From: an uncultured Collinsella sp.
Lineage (GTDB): Bacteria; Actinomycetota; Coriobacteriia; Coriobacteriales; Coriobacteriaceae
Assembly: GCA_958413895.1 (NCBI GenBank)
Contig: CATYVQ010000021.1
Span: 1-27,555 of the forward strand
DNA: 27,555 nucleotides
Reading direction: 5' to 3'
The notes beneath the pieces are model-generated. The model saw only the letters and a program-made list of their open reading frames with translations, was not told where the DNA came from and ran no database searches. Below are positions 15,660 to 22,620 of the stretch, piece by piece. Numbering within the stretch: the first letter of the stretch is position 1; the number at the start of each line of letters is the position of its first letter. The position numbers were made by a program, and so were the translations under genes.

Positions 15660-16469
15660 CTATTCGGTGAGCTCGGGGCCCTCGCCGGGCACATAGGCCT
15701 CGGCGCCCTCGACGCGGTTGATCTGAATGGTTCCGAAGATCTCGTCCTGGCTTAGCGTGAGCGAGCCGCGCTTGGCGAGCTCCAGCATGGCCAGGAAGGT
15801 GACGACTAGCTGCTCGGTGGTGGCATCGCCGTCCAGCAGCTCGCGGAAGGTGCAGGATTGGTGCGACATGGTAAAGCGGTCGACCGAGGCCACGGTCAGG
15901 TCGAGCGGCACGCGATGGGGTGCCACGTGTTCGGCTTCCAGCAGGAAGGTCTGGCGCTTGCCATCCAGGTCGGCACAGATAACGGCCAGGCCGCGCAGGG
16001 TAATGCCGGCCAGGTAGTCGGGCATGAGGCCCAAGAACTCGGGGTCGGGGCCGGCCACACGCGGGTGCATGCGGCTTTCGGCCTGCATGCGGGCGCCAAG
16101 GGCTGCCGCCGCGCCCTTAAACTGCTTGTAGGCGATCAGGCGCTGGATCAGGACCTCACGCAGGGCGTCGCCATCGAGCGTGCTGAGTTCCTCGAGGTCT
16201 TCGTCGAACTCGTCATCGTCGTCCGTCTTGCGCGGGGCTTCCTGCGGAACCAGCGAGGCGGCCTTAATGTCCAAAAGGGTTGCCGCGACCAGCAAAAAGT
16301 CGCTCGCCACGTCCAAGTCCAGCGCCTCGATGCGCTCGGCTTCGGCCAGGTATTGCTCGGCCACCTCGCTGATCGAGATAGCGCCGATATCTACTTTTTG
16401 GCGGGTTACCAGCTGCAGCAGCAGGTCGAACGGTCCGCTGTAGACCTGCGTCGACACGCGATACGACAT
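15660..16469 (-). CDS. scpA: Segregation and condensation protein A (kleisin)
   Basis: ScpA bridges the SMC heads and binds ScpB. The 269-residue protein starts with the typical YSGPFDLLLQLV segment (residues 10-21) and DIGAISISEVAEQYL, then an acidic linker (DDDDEFDEDLEEL near 125-140) and a C-terminal winged helix (LAMLELAKRGSLTLSQDEIFGTI). AAAGGAGG lies before the ATG. The 84-nt gap to the upstream protease gene is larger than the others and holds two short GC hairpins, so a secondary promoter or processing site there is possible. Confidence 0.96.
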   Translation of the reverse strand: MSYRVSTQVYSGPFDLLLQLVTRQKVDIGAISISEVAEQYLAEAERIEALDLDVASDFLLVAATLLDIKAASLVPQEAPRKTDDDDEFDEDLEELSTLDGDALREVLIQRLIAYKQFKGAAAALGARMQAESRMHPRVAGPDPEFLGLMPDYLAGITLRGLAVICADLDGKRQTFLLEAEHVAPHRVPLDLTVASVDRFTMSHQSCTFRELLDGDATTEQLVVTFLAMLELAKRGSLTLSQDEIFGTIQINRVEGAEAYVPGEGPELTE

Positions 16470-16553
16470 CTTCGACCTCCTTTGACGGCGCCTTCGCGGC
16501 GCGGTTTGGGTGCATGTTGCGACCGTTTTGCACGGTCGACCTGTAAGTTTACC

Positions 16554-17237
16554 CTAGATGCCGGCGATTGCGAAGTTGAGCAGCCACTCGGCCAGCGGAT
16601 ACACGGTAACGTCGAAATAGCGGCCGATCACGTCGATGTCGGTCCACATGGGCAGCAGATACAGCACGATGATAAGGATGGGCATGGCGTATTGCTGCAG
16701 GTGGTAGTAGTTGGCGAGCGCCTTGCCTTTAAGGAACGGCACGATGATAGACGAGCCGTCAAGCGGCGGAATCGGAATAAGGTTAAAGAACGCGAGCGAC
16801 AGGTTGACCACGATAAACGTGGCGCCGAAGTTCATGATCTGTGACGCCAGGGCAAAGGACATGCTGGTGTAGAGGCTGCCGTACGTTGCGTGCATGAGGG
16901 CGGCCGCGAGGCACGCGAGGGCGATGTTCGACGCGGGGCCGGCCACGCTCACCAGGACCTCGTCGCGTTTGGGGTGCTTGAGGTTGTTGAGGTAGACGGG
17001 CACGGGCTTAGCGAAGGCGAACACCGGGCCGCCGGCAGCAAGCATGAGCAGCGGCAGGATGATGGTGCCAAACGGGTCGATATGGTTGAGCGGGTTGAGT
17101 GACACGCGCCCGCGCGATCGGGCCGTCTTGTCGCCGAGCGCCCAGGCAGCGGCGGCGTGCGCACTCTCGTGGATGACGATGCCAACAATGACGGCGACGG
17201 CGCTGGCGAGCAGGTTCATGAAGTAGCTGCTGGACAT
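16554..17237 (-). CDS. Site-2-type intramembrane metalloprotease, M50 family
   Basis: This 227-residue membrane protein has the zinc motif HESAH (23-27) in its first helix and the third ligand in NLIPIPPLDG (Asp160) in a later helix. This is the signature of small M50/S2P-like proteases of the YwhC type, which cleave substrates within or near the membrane. About six hydrophobic segments are visible. Such proteases often sit directly upstream of scpA in Gram-positive bacteria, as here. Its substrate is unknown. The start at 17237 has GGGGAA just upstream; it follows the small membrane protein by 9 nt. Confidence 0.93.
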   Translation of the reverse strand: MSSSYFMNLLASAVAVIVGIVIHESAHAAAAWALGDKTARSRGRVSLNPLNHIDPFGTIILPLLMLAAGGPVFAFAKPVPVYLNNLKHPKRDEVLVSVAGPASNIALACLAAALMHATYGSLYTSMSFALASQIMNFGATFIVVNLSLAFFNLIPIPPLDGSSIIVPFLKGKALANYYHLQQYAMPILIIVLYLLPMWTDIDVIGRYFDVTVYPLAEWLLNFAIAGI

Positions 17238-17246
17238 GGCGTTCCC

Positions 17247-17543
17247 CTAGCGGACGCGGCGCGAGGCGCGCGTGAGCAGGTAGTCGGCCGCAAAAAGGAT
17301 GACGGCCACGATGGCGTAATCCAGACGGAACACGCCGCCAAAGGGCGATGTGATGACGCCGTAACCGGCGATGGCACTCGGCAGCGCGCGAGAAAGCTCG
17401 ACGACAAAGCCGACGATCTGCAGCTTGGCGGTGAGGCCGCTAAAGCACAGCAGCACGGTCATCGCGCTCATAAAGATGCCGCAGATGCGGCACGCGATGG
17501 CGATGATACTCATCGCCACGGCAGCGGCCTTACGAGAGTTCAC
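17247..17543 (-). CDS. Small membrane protein of unknown function (GTG start)
   Basis: This 98-residue protein has three hydrophobic segments (about residues 10-32, 38-62 and 74-90) and a basic C-terminus (RASRRVR). I recognise no family. I chose the GTG at 17543 because GAGGAG lies 7-8 nt upstream and all hydrophobic segments follow it; the Met at 17663 would add a basic stretch read from inside the ABC-F gene. It overlaps the ABC-F end by 14 nt and precedes the M50 protease by 9 nt, so it is likely translated with both. It could be a substrate or partner of the protease, which is a guess from position. Confidence 0.7.
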   Translation of the reverse strand: MNSRKAAAVAMSIIAIACRICGIFMSAMTVLLCFSGLTAKLQIVGFVVELSRALPSAIAGYGVITSPFGGVFRLDYAIVAVILFAADYLLTRASRRVR

Positions 17544-19563
17544 GCGCGGTCTCCTCTTCGATCTGAGTGGAAAGCTCGAGCCATTCGTCCTCGAGCTTGG
17601 GCAGCTCTTGCTTAAGGCCGTTATATTCCCCCAGCGCGGCGTTGAACTTGTCCTGATCGGCATAAAGCTCTTCGCTAGCCATCAATTCCATAAGCTCGTC
17701 ATAGCGGGCTCGCTTTTTATCGAGCTCCGCCTCGATCTTCTTGAGCTGGTTGCGCACGCCCTTGAGCTTTTTGTTGAGCGCGGCGCGGGCTTGGGCCTCG
17801 GCACGCTTTTGCTCCTTGGTCTTTTTGCCCTCGACGGGCTTGGGAGCGGCGGCAGGTGCATCGGGCTGGGCCGCGGTGACCTTGCCGGATTTGGCCGTGG
17901 CCGGCGCACTCTCCCCTGCCACCTCGGCGGCGGCGCGGGCCGCGAGGTCCTCGCGCTTGTAGAGGTAGTAGTCGTAGTCGCCGTCGTAGACCGTGACGTT
18001 GCCATCGCGGATGTCAATGATGCGATTGGCCACGGCACGTACCAGGTGCTCGTCGTGGCTGATCAGCACGATGGTGCCGGGGAAGTTTTGCAGGGCGTTC
18101 TCGAGCATGTCCACCGAGTCGATGTCCAGGTGGTTGGTGGGCTCGTCCAGGCACAGGAGTGCCTCGGGGGCCACGAGCATCTTGGCCAGTGCCAGGCGCG
18201 CTTTTTCGCCGCCGGAGAGTACGCGGACCTGCTTCTCGATTGCATCGTTGTCGCTAAACAGGAAGGCGCCCAGCAGGCTGCGCTGCTGCGGCACGGTCCA
18301 CTTGGGCGTGACGGTGTCGATCTCTTGCAGGACGGTGTTGGACTCGGTCATGCCCTCGAGCGCGTGCTGGGCGTAGTAGGCTACGCCCACGTTAGTGCCC
18401 AGGTCGCGGGTGCCATTGGTGGGCGGCTCCAGGCCGGCGAGGATCTTCATGAGCGTGGACTTGCCGGCGCCGTTGGGGCCGACGAGCGCCACGTGCTCGC
18501 CGCGGTAGAGCTTGAGGTCGATGTCACTGTAGATGTGCTTGTCGCCGTAGGACTTGGATACACCCTCGAGGCCCACGACCATGTCGCCGGAGCGCGGTGG
18601 ATCGGGGAACTTAAAGTCGATGTGCTTGTGGCCCTCGGGCAGGATGACGAGCTCCTTTTTGATCTGCTCGATCTTGCGGATGCGCTCCTGGGCCTGGGCG
18701 GCCTTGGTGGGCTTGTAGCGGAACTTGTCGACGAAGACCTGCATGTGGGCAATGTCGCGCTCCTGGGCGGCGCGCTTGGCGCGCATCTGCTCCAGGTTGT
18801 CCTCGCGCTGCTTGAGGTAGCTGCTGTAGTTGCCGGTGTAGGTGGTCACGCGGCGGTTTTCGAGAGCGGCGACGTGGTCGACGCAGGCGTCCATGAAGGC
18901 ACGGTCGTGACTGACGATGAGGACGGCGCCGTCGTAGTTGGCGATAAAGCCGCGCAGCCATTGGACGCTCTCGAGGTCCAGGTGGTTGGTGGGCTCGTCC
19001 AGCAGTAGTAGGTCGGGGTGGCGCAGGAAGAGCTTTGCCAGCGCGATTCGCATCTGCCAGCCGCCGGAGAACTCGGAACACGGGCGCTCAAAGTCGGTGA
19101 CCTTAAAGCCCAGGCCGGACAGGATTTTGCGGGCGTTGCTCTCGAGCTCGTAGCCGCCCAGGTGCTCAAAGCGGTCCTGGACCTGGCCGTACTCGTTGAG
19201 GAGTGCGTCGACGTCCTTGCCCTGCTCGGAGAGCTCGGTGATTTGGGCCTGAAGCTCGTTGGCCCGCTCGCCCATGCGGCGGATTTCCTTGGCCGCCGCC
19301 ATGACCTCGGCGAGGATGGTGGTGTCCTTTTGCTCCAGATTAGTTTCCTGCTCTAGGTAGCCTACCTGGCAGTCCTTTGCGTACTGGACCTGGCCAGCGT
19401 CTGGGCTGTCGATGCCCATGATGATTTTGAGCATGGTGGTTTTGCCGGCGCCGTTGGGTCCCACGAGCGCAAAGCGCTCGCCGGGGTTGATCTGGAAGGA
19501 AGCGCCGCTAAAGAGGACGCGCGCGCCGAAGCTTTTTTCGATCTTGTCGACCAGGAGGATCAT
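17530..19563 (-). CDS. ABC-F family ATPase (ribosome-associated, tandem ABC domains)
   Basis: The 677-residue protein has no membrane segments and two ABC domains, as in ABC-F translation factors. Domain 1: Walker A GPNGAGKTT (35-43), signature SEFSGGWQ (163-170), LLLLDEPTNHLD (185-196). Domain 2: GPNGAGKST (362-370), LSGGEKARLAL (449-459), LCLDEPTNHLD (470-480). The ~100-residue interdomain linker is charged and helical (about 240-320), and a C-terminal coiled coil (about 580-677) resembles that of Uup/YdiF types. ABC-F proteins relieve stalled ribosomes or protect against antibiotics; which role applies cannot be read from sequence. It is the first gene of the operon and lies 37 nt downstream of the tRNA-Ala terminator, with no clear promoter between. 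Confidence 0.94.
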   Translation of the reverse strand: MILLVDKIEKSFGARVLFSGASFQINPGERFALVGPNGAGKTTMLKIIMGIDSPDAGQVQYAKDCQVGYLEQETNLEQKDTTILAEVMAAAKEIRRMGERANELQAQITELSEQGKDVDALLNEYGQVQDRFEHLGGYELESNARKILSGLGFKVTDFERPCSEFSGGWQMRIALAKLFLRHPDLLLLDEPTNHLDLESVQWLRGFIANYDGAVLIVSHDRAFMDACVDHVAALENRRVTTYTGNYSSYLKQREDNLEQMRAKRAAQERDIAHMQVFVDKFRYKPTKAAQAQERIRKIEQIKKELVILPEGHKHIDFKFPDPPRSGDMVVGLEGVSKSYGDKHIYSDIDLKLYRGEHVALVGPNGAGKSTLMKILAGLEPPTNGTRDLGTNVGVAYYAQHALEGMTESNTVLQEIDTVTPKWTVPQQRSLLGAFLFSDNDAIEKQVRVLSGGEKARLALAKMLVAPEALLCLDEPTNHLDIDSVDMLENALQNFPGTIVLISHDEHLVRAVANRIIDIRDGNVTVYDGDYDYYLYKREDLAARAAAEVAGESAPATAKSGKVTAAQPDAPAAAPKPVEGKKTKEQKRAEAQARAALNKKLKGVRNQLKKIEAELDKKRARYDELMELMASEELYADQDKFNAALGEYNGLKQELPKLEDEWLELSTQIEEETARELS

Positions 19564-19594
19564 GGTGCCGCCTTTGACCTTGTGTGCCTATATG

Positions 19595-19622
19595 AAAAAA
19601 GGCCCCAACTTGCGTTGGAGCC
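19595..19622 (-). terminator. Intrinsic terminator of tRNA-Ala, copy 1
   Basis: Minus-strand hairpin GGCTCCAAC-GCAA-GTTGGGGCC (19601-19622), followed by TTTTTT (complement of 19595-19600). It lies 16 nt after the tRNA and just before the ABC-F start, so some read-through must occur if ABC-F uses the tRNA promoter. Confidence 0.9.
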
Positions 19623-19638
19623 TCATTCAATGCTCGGG

Positions 19639-19711
19639 TGGAGACGAGGGGGATCGAACCCCTGACCTCTTGACTGCCAGTCAAGCGCTCTCCCAGCTGA
19701 GCTACGCCCCC
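19639..19711 (-). tRNA. tRNA-Ala (anticodon GGC), copy 1
   Basis: The minus strand folds as a cloverleaf: acceptor GGGGGCG/CGTCTCC with the alanine identity pair G3-U70, anticodon stem CTTGA/TCAAG with loop CTGGCAG (anticodon GGC), and T-loop TTCGATC. The discriminator is A. The 3' CCA is not encoded (CCC follows), unlike the other tRNAs here. Confidence 0.97.
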
Positions 19712-19723
19712 GTGCGAAGAAGT

Positions 19724-19752
19724 ACTATACGGGAACTCCCCCGCCGATGCAA
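19724..19752 (-). promoter_or_regulatory. Promoter of tRNA-Ala, copy 1
   Basis: On the minus strand TTGCAT (complement of 19747-19752) is separated by 17 nt from TATAGT (complement of 19724-19729), and the tRNA starts 12 nt further on. Spacing and hexamers fit a sigma-70-type promoter. Confidence 0.75.
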
Positions 19753-19865
19753 GGACAATTTTGGAAAATTTCGCCTCCACGGCGTGGGCCGCCATCATCC
19801 CAGCGGCCATCCCGCCGGCGCCGGGCCCATTATCGGGGCCGATCGCGCTCCCGCCGACCCGGCGA

Positions 19866-20025
19866 TTTCAAAACCATGCCGGTTTACGGGGCCAGGCCGG
19901 GAACCCCCGAGCATGCCGTAATCGGTAAAATCAAAACCGCAGGTAGACGGCTTGCGCATTCCGTGAAATGCAGGACATGGACGGCCGGTCCGGGTCCAGC
20001 CCCGTAATCCGGCATAGTTTTGAAA
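19866..20025. repeat. ~160-bp imperfect palindromic element, copy 1
   Basis: The left arm starts tttcaaaaccatgccggttt (19866) and its reverse complement, with a few changes, forms the right arm ending at 20025 (atccggcatagttttgaaa). The arms are about 37 nt long. A third, partial copy of the arm core (gccgtaatcgg, 19915-19925) lies inside. It has no open frame or terminator features. It resembles REP/BIME-type intergenic elements, but the family is not known to me. Confidence 0.7.
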
Positions 20026-20119
20026 TGGTTCTTGTCAACCAGCATAATCTTTTACGTTGATTTGAACTGCAAACGTTTATCAAAGCAATTTGGCAGGCAT
20101 ATGGAGTGGGAACTATGGC

Positions 20120-20146
20120 AAAAAGAAGCCGGGCTATTTGCCCGGC
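20120..20146 (-). terminator. Intrinsic terminator of tRNA(CAU)
   Basis: Perfect 7-bp stem gccgggc (20128-20134) / gcccggc (20140-20146) around tattt. On the minus strand the run TTCTTTTT follows (complement of 20120-20127). It lies 12 nt after the tRNA 3' end. The segment 20028-20119 holds nothing else I can identify. Confidence 0.88.
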
Positions 20147-20158
20147 CCCTCGATTCTC

Positions 20159-20234
20159 TGGTGGGCCCTCCGGGATTCGAACCCAGAACCCAGGGATTAT
20201 GAGTCCCCTGCGCTAACCGTTGCGCCAAGAGCCC
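20159..20234 (-). tRNA. tRNA with anticodon CAU (elongator Met or Ile2)
   Basis: The minus strand folds as a cloverleaf: acceptor GGGCTCT/AGGGCCC, D-stem GCGC/GCGC, anticodon stem GGGGA/TCCCT with loop CTCATAA (anticodon CAT), T-arm CTGGG/CCCGG, discriminator A and encoded CCA. It is not an initiator: the 1-72 pair is G-C and the anticodon stem lacks the three G-C pairs. The C4-G69 pair is compatible with Ile2, which TilS converts to lysidine, but Met cannot be excluded. Confidence 0.93.
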
Positions 20235-20299
20235 TTATAAAGTGACACTTGCAGTTGGGGTGGCAGAACAGCCTCCAACGCTTTGAACCACGATGTGAA

Positions 20300-20328
20300 A
20301 TACTACCATGCGCGCGGCACCCGTTCAA
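20300..20328 (-). promoter_or_regulatory. Promoter of tRNA(CAU)
   Basis: Minus-strand TTGAAC (complement of 20323-20328), a 17-nt spacer and TAGTAT (complement of 20300-20305). It starts 5 nt from the edge of repeat copy 2. The tRNA begins about 65 nt downstream, so a 5' leader is expected. Confidence 0.6.
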
Positions 20329-20357
20329 CGCACGATCTTGTCGACCAGGAGGATCAT
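20325..20357 (-). pseudogene. Truncated duplicate of the ABC-F gene start
   Basis: Copy 2 of the direct repeat includes the ABC-F ribosome-binding region, ATG and the first eight codons (MILLVDKI). The reading frame then leaves the repeat and stops after two more codons. It is a by-product of the duplication and probably without function. Confidence 0.85.
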
Positions 20358-20388
20358 GGTGCCGCCTTTGACCTTGTGTGCCTATATG

Positions 20389-20416
20389 AAAAAAGGCCCC
20401 AACTTGCGTTGGAGCC
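20389..20416 (-). terminator. Intrinsic terminator of tRNA-Ala, copy 2
   Basis: Identical to the copy 1 terminator: hairpin at 20395-20416 followed on the minus strand by TTTTTT. Confidence 0.9.
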
Positions 20417-20432
20417 TCATTCAATGCTCGGG

Positions 20433-20505
20433 TGGAGACGAGGGGGATCGAACCCCTGACCTCTTGACTGCCAGTCAAGCGCTCTCCCAGCTGAGCTACG
20501 CCCCC
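20433..20505 (-). tRNA. tRNA-Ala (anticodon GGC), copy 2
   Basis: Sequence identical to the tRNA-Ala at 19639-19711, including the G3-U70 pair and the absence of an encoded CCA. The second intact gene would double the dose of this tRNA. Confidence 0.97.
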
Positions 20506-20517
20506 GTGCGAAGAAGT

Positions 20518-20546
20518 ACTATACGGGAACTCCCCCGCCGATGCAA
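20518..20546 (-). promoter_or_regulatory. Promoter of tRNA-Ala, copy 2
   Basis: Exact duplicate of the copy 1 promoter: TTGCAT, 17-nt spacer, TATAGT on the minus strand. Both tRNA-Ala genes should therefore be expressed. Confidence 0.75.
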
Positions 20547-20659
20547 GGACAATTTTGGAAAATTTCGCCTCCACGGCGTGGGCCGCCATCATCCCAGCGG
20601 CCATCCCGCCGGCGCCGGGCCCATTATCGGGGCCGATCGCGCTCCCGCCCACCCGGCGA

Positions 20660-20819
20660 TCTCAAAACCATGCCGGTTTACGGGGCCAGGCCGGGAACCT
20701 CCGAGCATGCCGTAATCGGTAAAATCAAAACCGCAGGTAGACGACTTGCGCATTCCGTGAAATGCAGGGCATGGACGGCCGGTCCGGGTCCAGCCCCGTA
20801 ATCCGGCATAGTTTTGAAA
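20660..20819. repeat. ~160-bp imperfect palindromic element, copy 2
   Basis: Same element as 19866-20025 with four or five base changes (for example gatttc to gatctc, cccccg to cctccg, gacggc to gacgac, ggacat to gggcat). The arms and the internal gccgtaatcgg core are kept. Confidence 0.7.
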
Positions 20820-20872
20820 TGACATTAATTCACTAACAGGCAAACTAGGTAGTTCTAGCGCCTTGTCGCCGA

Positions 20873-22030
20873 CTAATTTCCGATTTCCAACCAGTTGCAC
20901 AAAACATTTGCTCGCAGTCGCGTCTCGGCTGACTTCATTGCTTCAGTTTTGGCTTTATAGCGAATCCCTAAACGGTCGCAGACGCTCCTGACTATGGTGT
21001 CTAGCTGTTTTTTGTCGTTAAGCATATCATGGGTTACCAGGAACACATCGAAACCCATGCTCTGGAGCGCAGTCATGCGCTCCGCATCTTGGTCAAGTAC
21101 CGCGCCTGACCCATGGATGACCTCACCTTGGATTTCGATAATTGCTGCCTTCATTAGGATTGGGTTTACAATCACGATGTCACCGTAGCAAACCTTTTGA
21201 CCTGCGATGCTTTGGGCTTCCTCGGATAGAGGGGTTAAATCGTTGAGGTATACGTATCTGAATCCTGAACCACCTAGACGTCGAGAACGACTTAGAAGCA
21301 GGACCCCCGCGACCTCGAGTGGAGATGCAGCAATGCCGATAACCTGCTGAGCGGCATCATAAAACTGCTTTCCCCACATTTGACTTTTGACCTTTTCGGC
21401 GAATCGATGCAAGTCGCTCAGTTCGATGAGTGGCTTTCTCATCCAAAGCGAAGTACCTTTGAGTTTCGTAACCTCTCTTCCATCCTCGCGATTGTTCGTT
21501 TGGCCTTCATTTGCTGGGACCTTTACGGTTGTGCGGGCATAAACTCGTTTCCAAGGAATCTCGTCTTCGCCTTCTCCAAGTTCGAACAGATCCTGCGTGC
21601 TGGAATTGCGATTCTCCTTTAACGCGATTTTTAACTGCATTTCGACAGCGGGGGTCGGCTCGAAAACAGAAAACCAGCCGCAAAGTTCGTACATAGCCAG
21701 TACGAGATCTATTTGGGACACAAAGCGTGTCATAGTAAATAACGTGTTAAGCGGATTGGTGACGCTAAAGCCTAAATGAGTGTCGGTTGTTGTGCCGGTA
21801 TCCGAAGCCCCTTCCCAGCGAATAGTGGAGCGCAATCCCGAGTGGTGATTACAACAACCTGGCGAAGCAACAGCGATAATCGGGGTCTTGAGGACATCGG
21901 TTACGAAAGGGGCTTGGGATAGGGCCCGCCAGCCGTCATCGGAGCTGGGTAGGCGCGGGTAGAGGTCATGCACCTGTGGTGGGCAGCGCCAGTAGCGGAA
22001 TGCGGTGTTTGCGCAGACGATTTCGTCCAT
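20873..22030 (-). CDS. Candidate PD-(D/E)XK-like nuclease of an AbiEi/DUF559-like protein group
   Basis: The 385-residue protein has no signal or membrane segments. The C-terminal part (about 280-355) reads CYGDIVIVNP, AAIIEIQGEVIHG, DQDAERMTALQSMGFDVFLVT. Asp284 followed by Glu299-x-Gln301 and a later DAERMTAL helix fits the restriction-endonuclease-like fold seen in DUF559/Vsr-type domains. The N-terminal region with SVTNPLNTLF and LVLAMYELCGWFSVF resembles the middle of AbiEi-like proteins, which is weak. I place the start at 22030 because GGGGAGG lies 5 nt before it; the Met at 22222 has no such site. The gene is AT-richer than the core operon, follows the tRNA duplication directly, and stands alone. 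A role in defence is inference. Confidence 0.6.
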   Translation of the reverse strand: MDEIVCANTAFRYWRCPPQVHDLYPRLPSSDDGWRALSQAPFVTDVLKTPIIAVASPGCCNHHSGLRSTIRWEGASDTGTTTDTHLGFSVTNPLNTLFTMTRFVSQIDLVLAMYELCGWFSVFEPTPAVEMQLKIALKENRNSSTQDLFELGEGEDEIPWKRVYARTTVKVPANEGQTNNREDGREVTKLKGTSLWMRKPLIELSDLHRFAEKVKSQMWGKQFYDAAQQVIGIAASPLEVAGVLLLSRSRRLGGSGFRYVYLNDLTPLSEEAQSIAGQKVCYGDIVIVNPILMKAAIIEIQGEVIHGSGAVLDQDAERMTALQSMGFDVFLVTHDMLNDKKQLDTIVRSVCDRLGIRYKAKTEAMKSAETRLRANVLCNWLEIGN

Positions 22031-22361
22031 GTGGCCTCCCCTGGTTTCGACCGTAGGCCGTGCGGATTGCGGGCATGGCCGATTATCTACCGGGGCATCA
22101 TGCGGGTAAGTACGGGAAGCAAACCAAATGCTGACAAAAGCATGCCGAGTTCCGCCGAAAAACCGTCGTGTGATAGAAAACCGCTGGAAGGAGCTTTGGG
22201 CATGTGGTCCCTGTCTCCACATTTGCGCGCGGATCGCATGGGGAATTCAATGAAAATACGCATGCGTTTTATACAAAACATGCAATGGCGTCAGCAAAAA
22301 GGGTGCGAAAAAAATGACGCCTTATACGACTACGATTCGTTTTGGAATCACCCTTGGTGTC
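22031..22361. other. Gene-free stretch, possible long leader of the nuclease-like gene
   Basis: No convincing gene is seen in this ~330-bp stretch; open frames on both strands lack ribosome-binding sites and recognisable products. It contains a possible promoter (see 22268-22297), which would give the nuclease-like gene a leader of about 230 nt. An inverted repeat ggcgtca/tgacgcc (22287-22293 and 22315-22321) overlaps the -35 region and could be an operator. Confidence 0.4.
22268..22297 (-). promoter_or_regulatory. Putative promoter for the nuclease-like gene
   Basis: Minus-strand TTGCTG (complement of 22292-22297), an 18-nt spacer and TATAAA (complement of 22268-22273). The gene start is about 238 nt downstream. 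Confidence 0.35.
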
Positions 22362-22397
22362 AAAAAGAAAAGGTCAGAGGCTAAACACCTCTGACCT
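22362..22397 (-). terminator. Intrinsic terminator of tRNA-Val
   Basis: Perfect 10-bp stem aggtcagagg (22371-22380) / cctctgacct (22388-22397) around ctaaaca, followed on the minus strand by TTTTCTTTTT. It lies 10 nt after the tRNA. Confidence 0.9.
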
Positions 22398-22407
22398 GTG
22401 CTTTAGA

Positions 22408-22482
22408 TGGTGGGCGATACAAGATTCGAACTTGTGACCCCATCCGTGTGAAGGATATGCTCTACCCCTGAGCCAATCGCCC
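22408..22482 (-). tRNA. tRNA-Val (anticodon CAC)
   Basis: The minus strand folds as a cloverleaf: acceptor GGGCGAT/ATCGCCC, D-stem GCTC/GAGC, anticodon stem TATCC/GGATG with loop TTCACAC (anticodon CAC), T-arm ACAAG/CTTGT, discriminator A and encoded CCA. Confidence 0.95.
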
Positions 22483-22502
22483 GTCGCCTTTCGGCAAAAG
22501 AG

Positions 22503-22532
22503 ATACTATCATAGCCGCGCGTGGTTTACCAA
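22503..22532 (-). promoter_or_regulatory. Putative promoter of tRNA-Val
   Basis: Minus-strand TTGGTA (complement of 22527-22532), an 18-nt spacer and TAGTAT (complement of 22503-22508), 20 nt before the tRNA. The overlapping TATGAT is an alternative -10. Confidence 0.55.
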
Positions 22533-22620
22533 GAACTTTTTGCCCTCGATTGTAAATTCGTGGGCGCAAACCGCGCCACCGCAATCAGGGTGGACGACAA
22601 ACCAGCAGGTAGACCGATCT

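Larger units (their letters stand above)
19539..20027. repeat. Direct repeat copy 1 (489 bp) with tRNA-Ala
   Basis: This segment recurs at 20333-20821 with a constant offset of 794 bp. I found five substitutions and no indels, about 99% identity. All five differences lie in the last third, in the palindromic element; the tRNA, promoter and terminator are identical. The copy spans the first eight codons of the ABC-F gene, the tRNA-Ala unit and the palindromic element, and ends 2 nt after that element. Confidence 0.95.
20333..20821. repeat. Direct repeat copy 2 (489 bp) with tRNA-Ala
   Basis: This is the second copy of the 19539-20027 segment at an exact +794 offset with five substitutions and no indels. 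It begins inside what was the ABC-F start and ends at the palindromic element. The flank beyond it (20822 on) is accessory sequence. Confidence 0.95.

Noticed and set aside
17371..19008. 545-codon plus-strand frame opposite the ABC-F ATPase
   Set aside because: Mirror of a canonical protein; it has no ribosome-binding site and its product is low-complexity Leu/Val/Gly/Glu.
19639..19711. Integrative element inserted at tRNA-Ala
   Set aside because: The duplication covers the whole tRNA unit plus flanks rather than only the tRNA 3' end, and no integrase gene is nearby.
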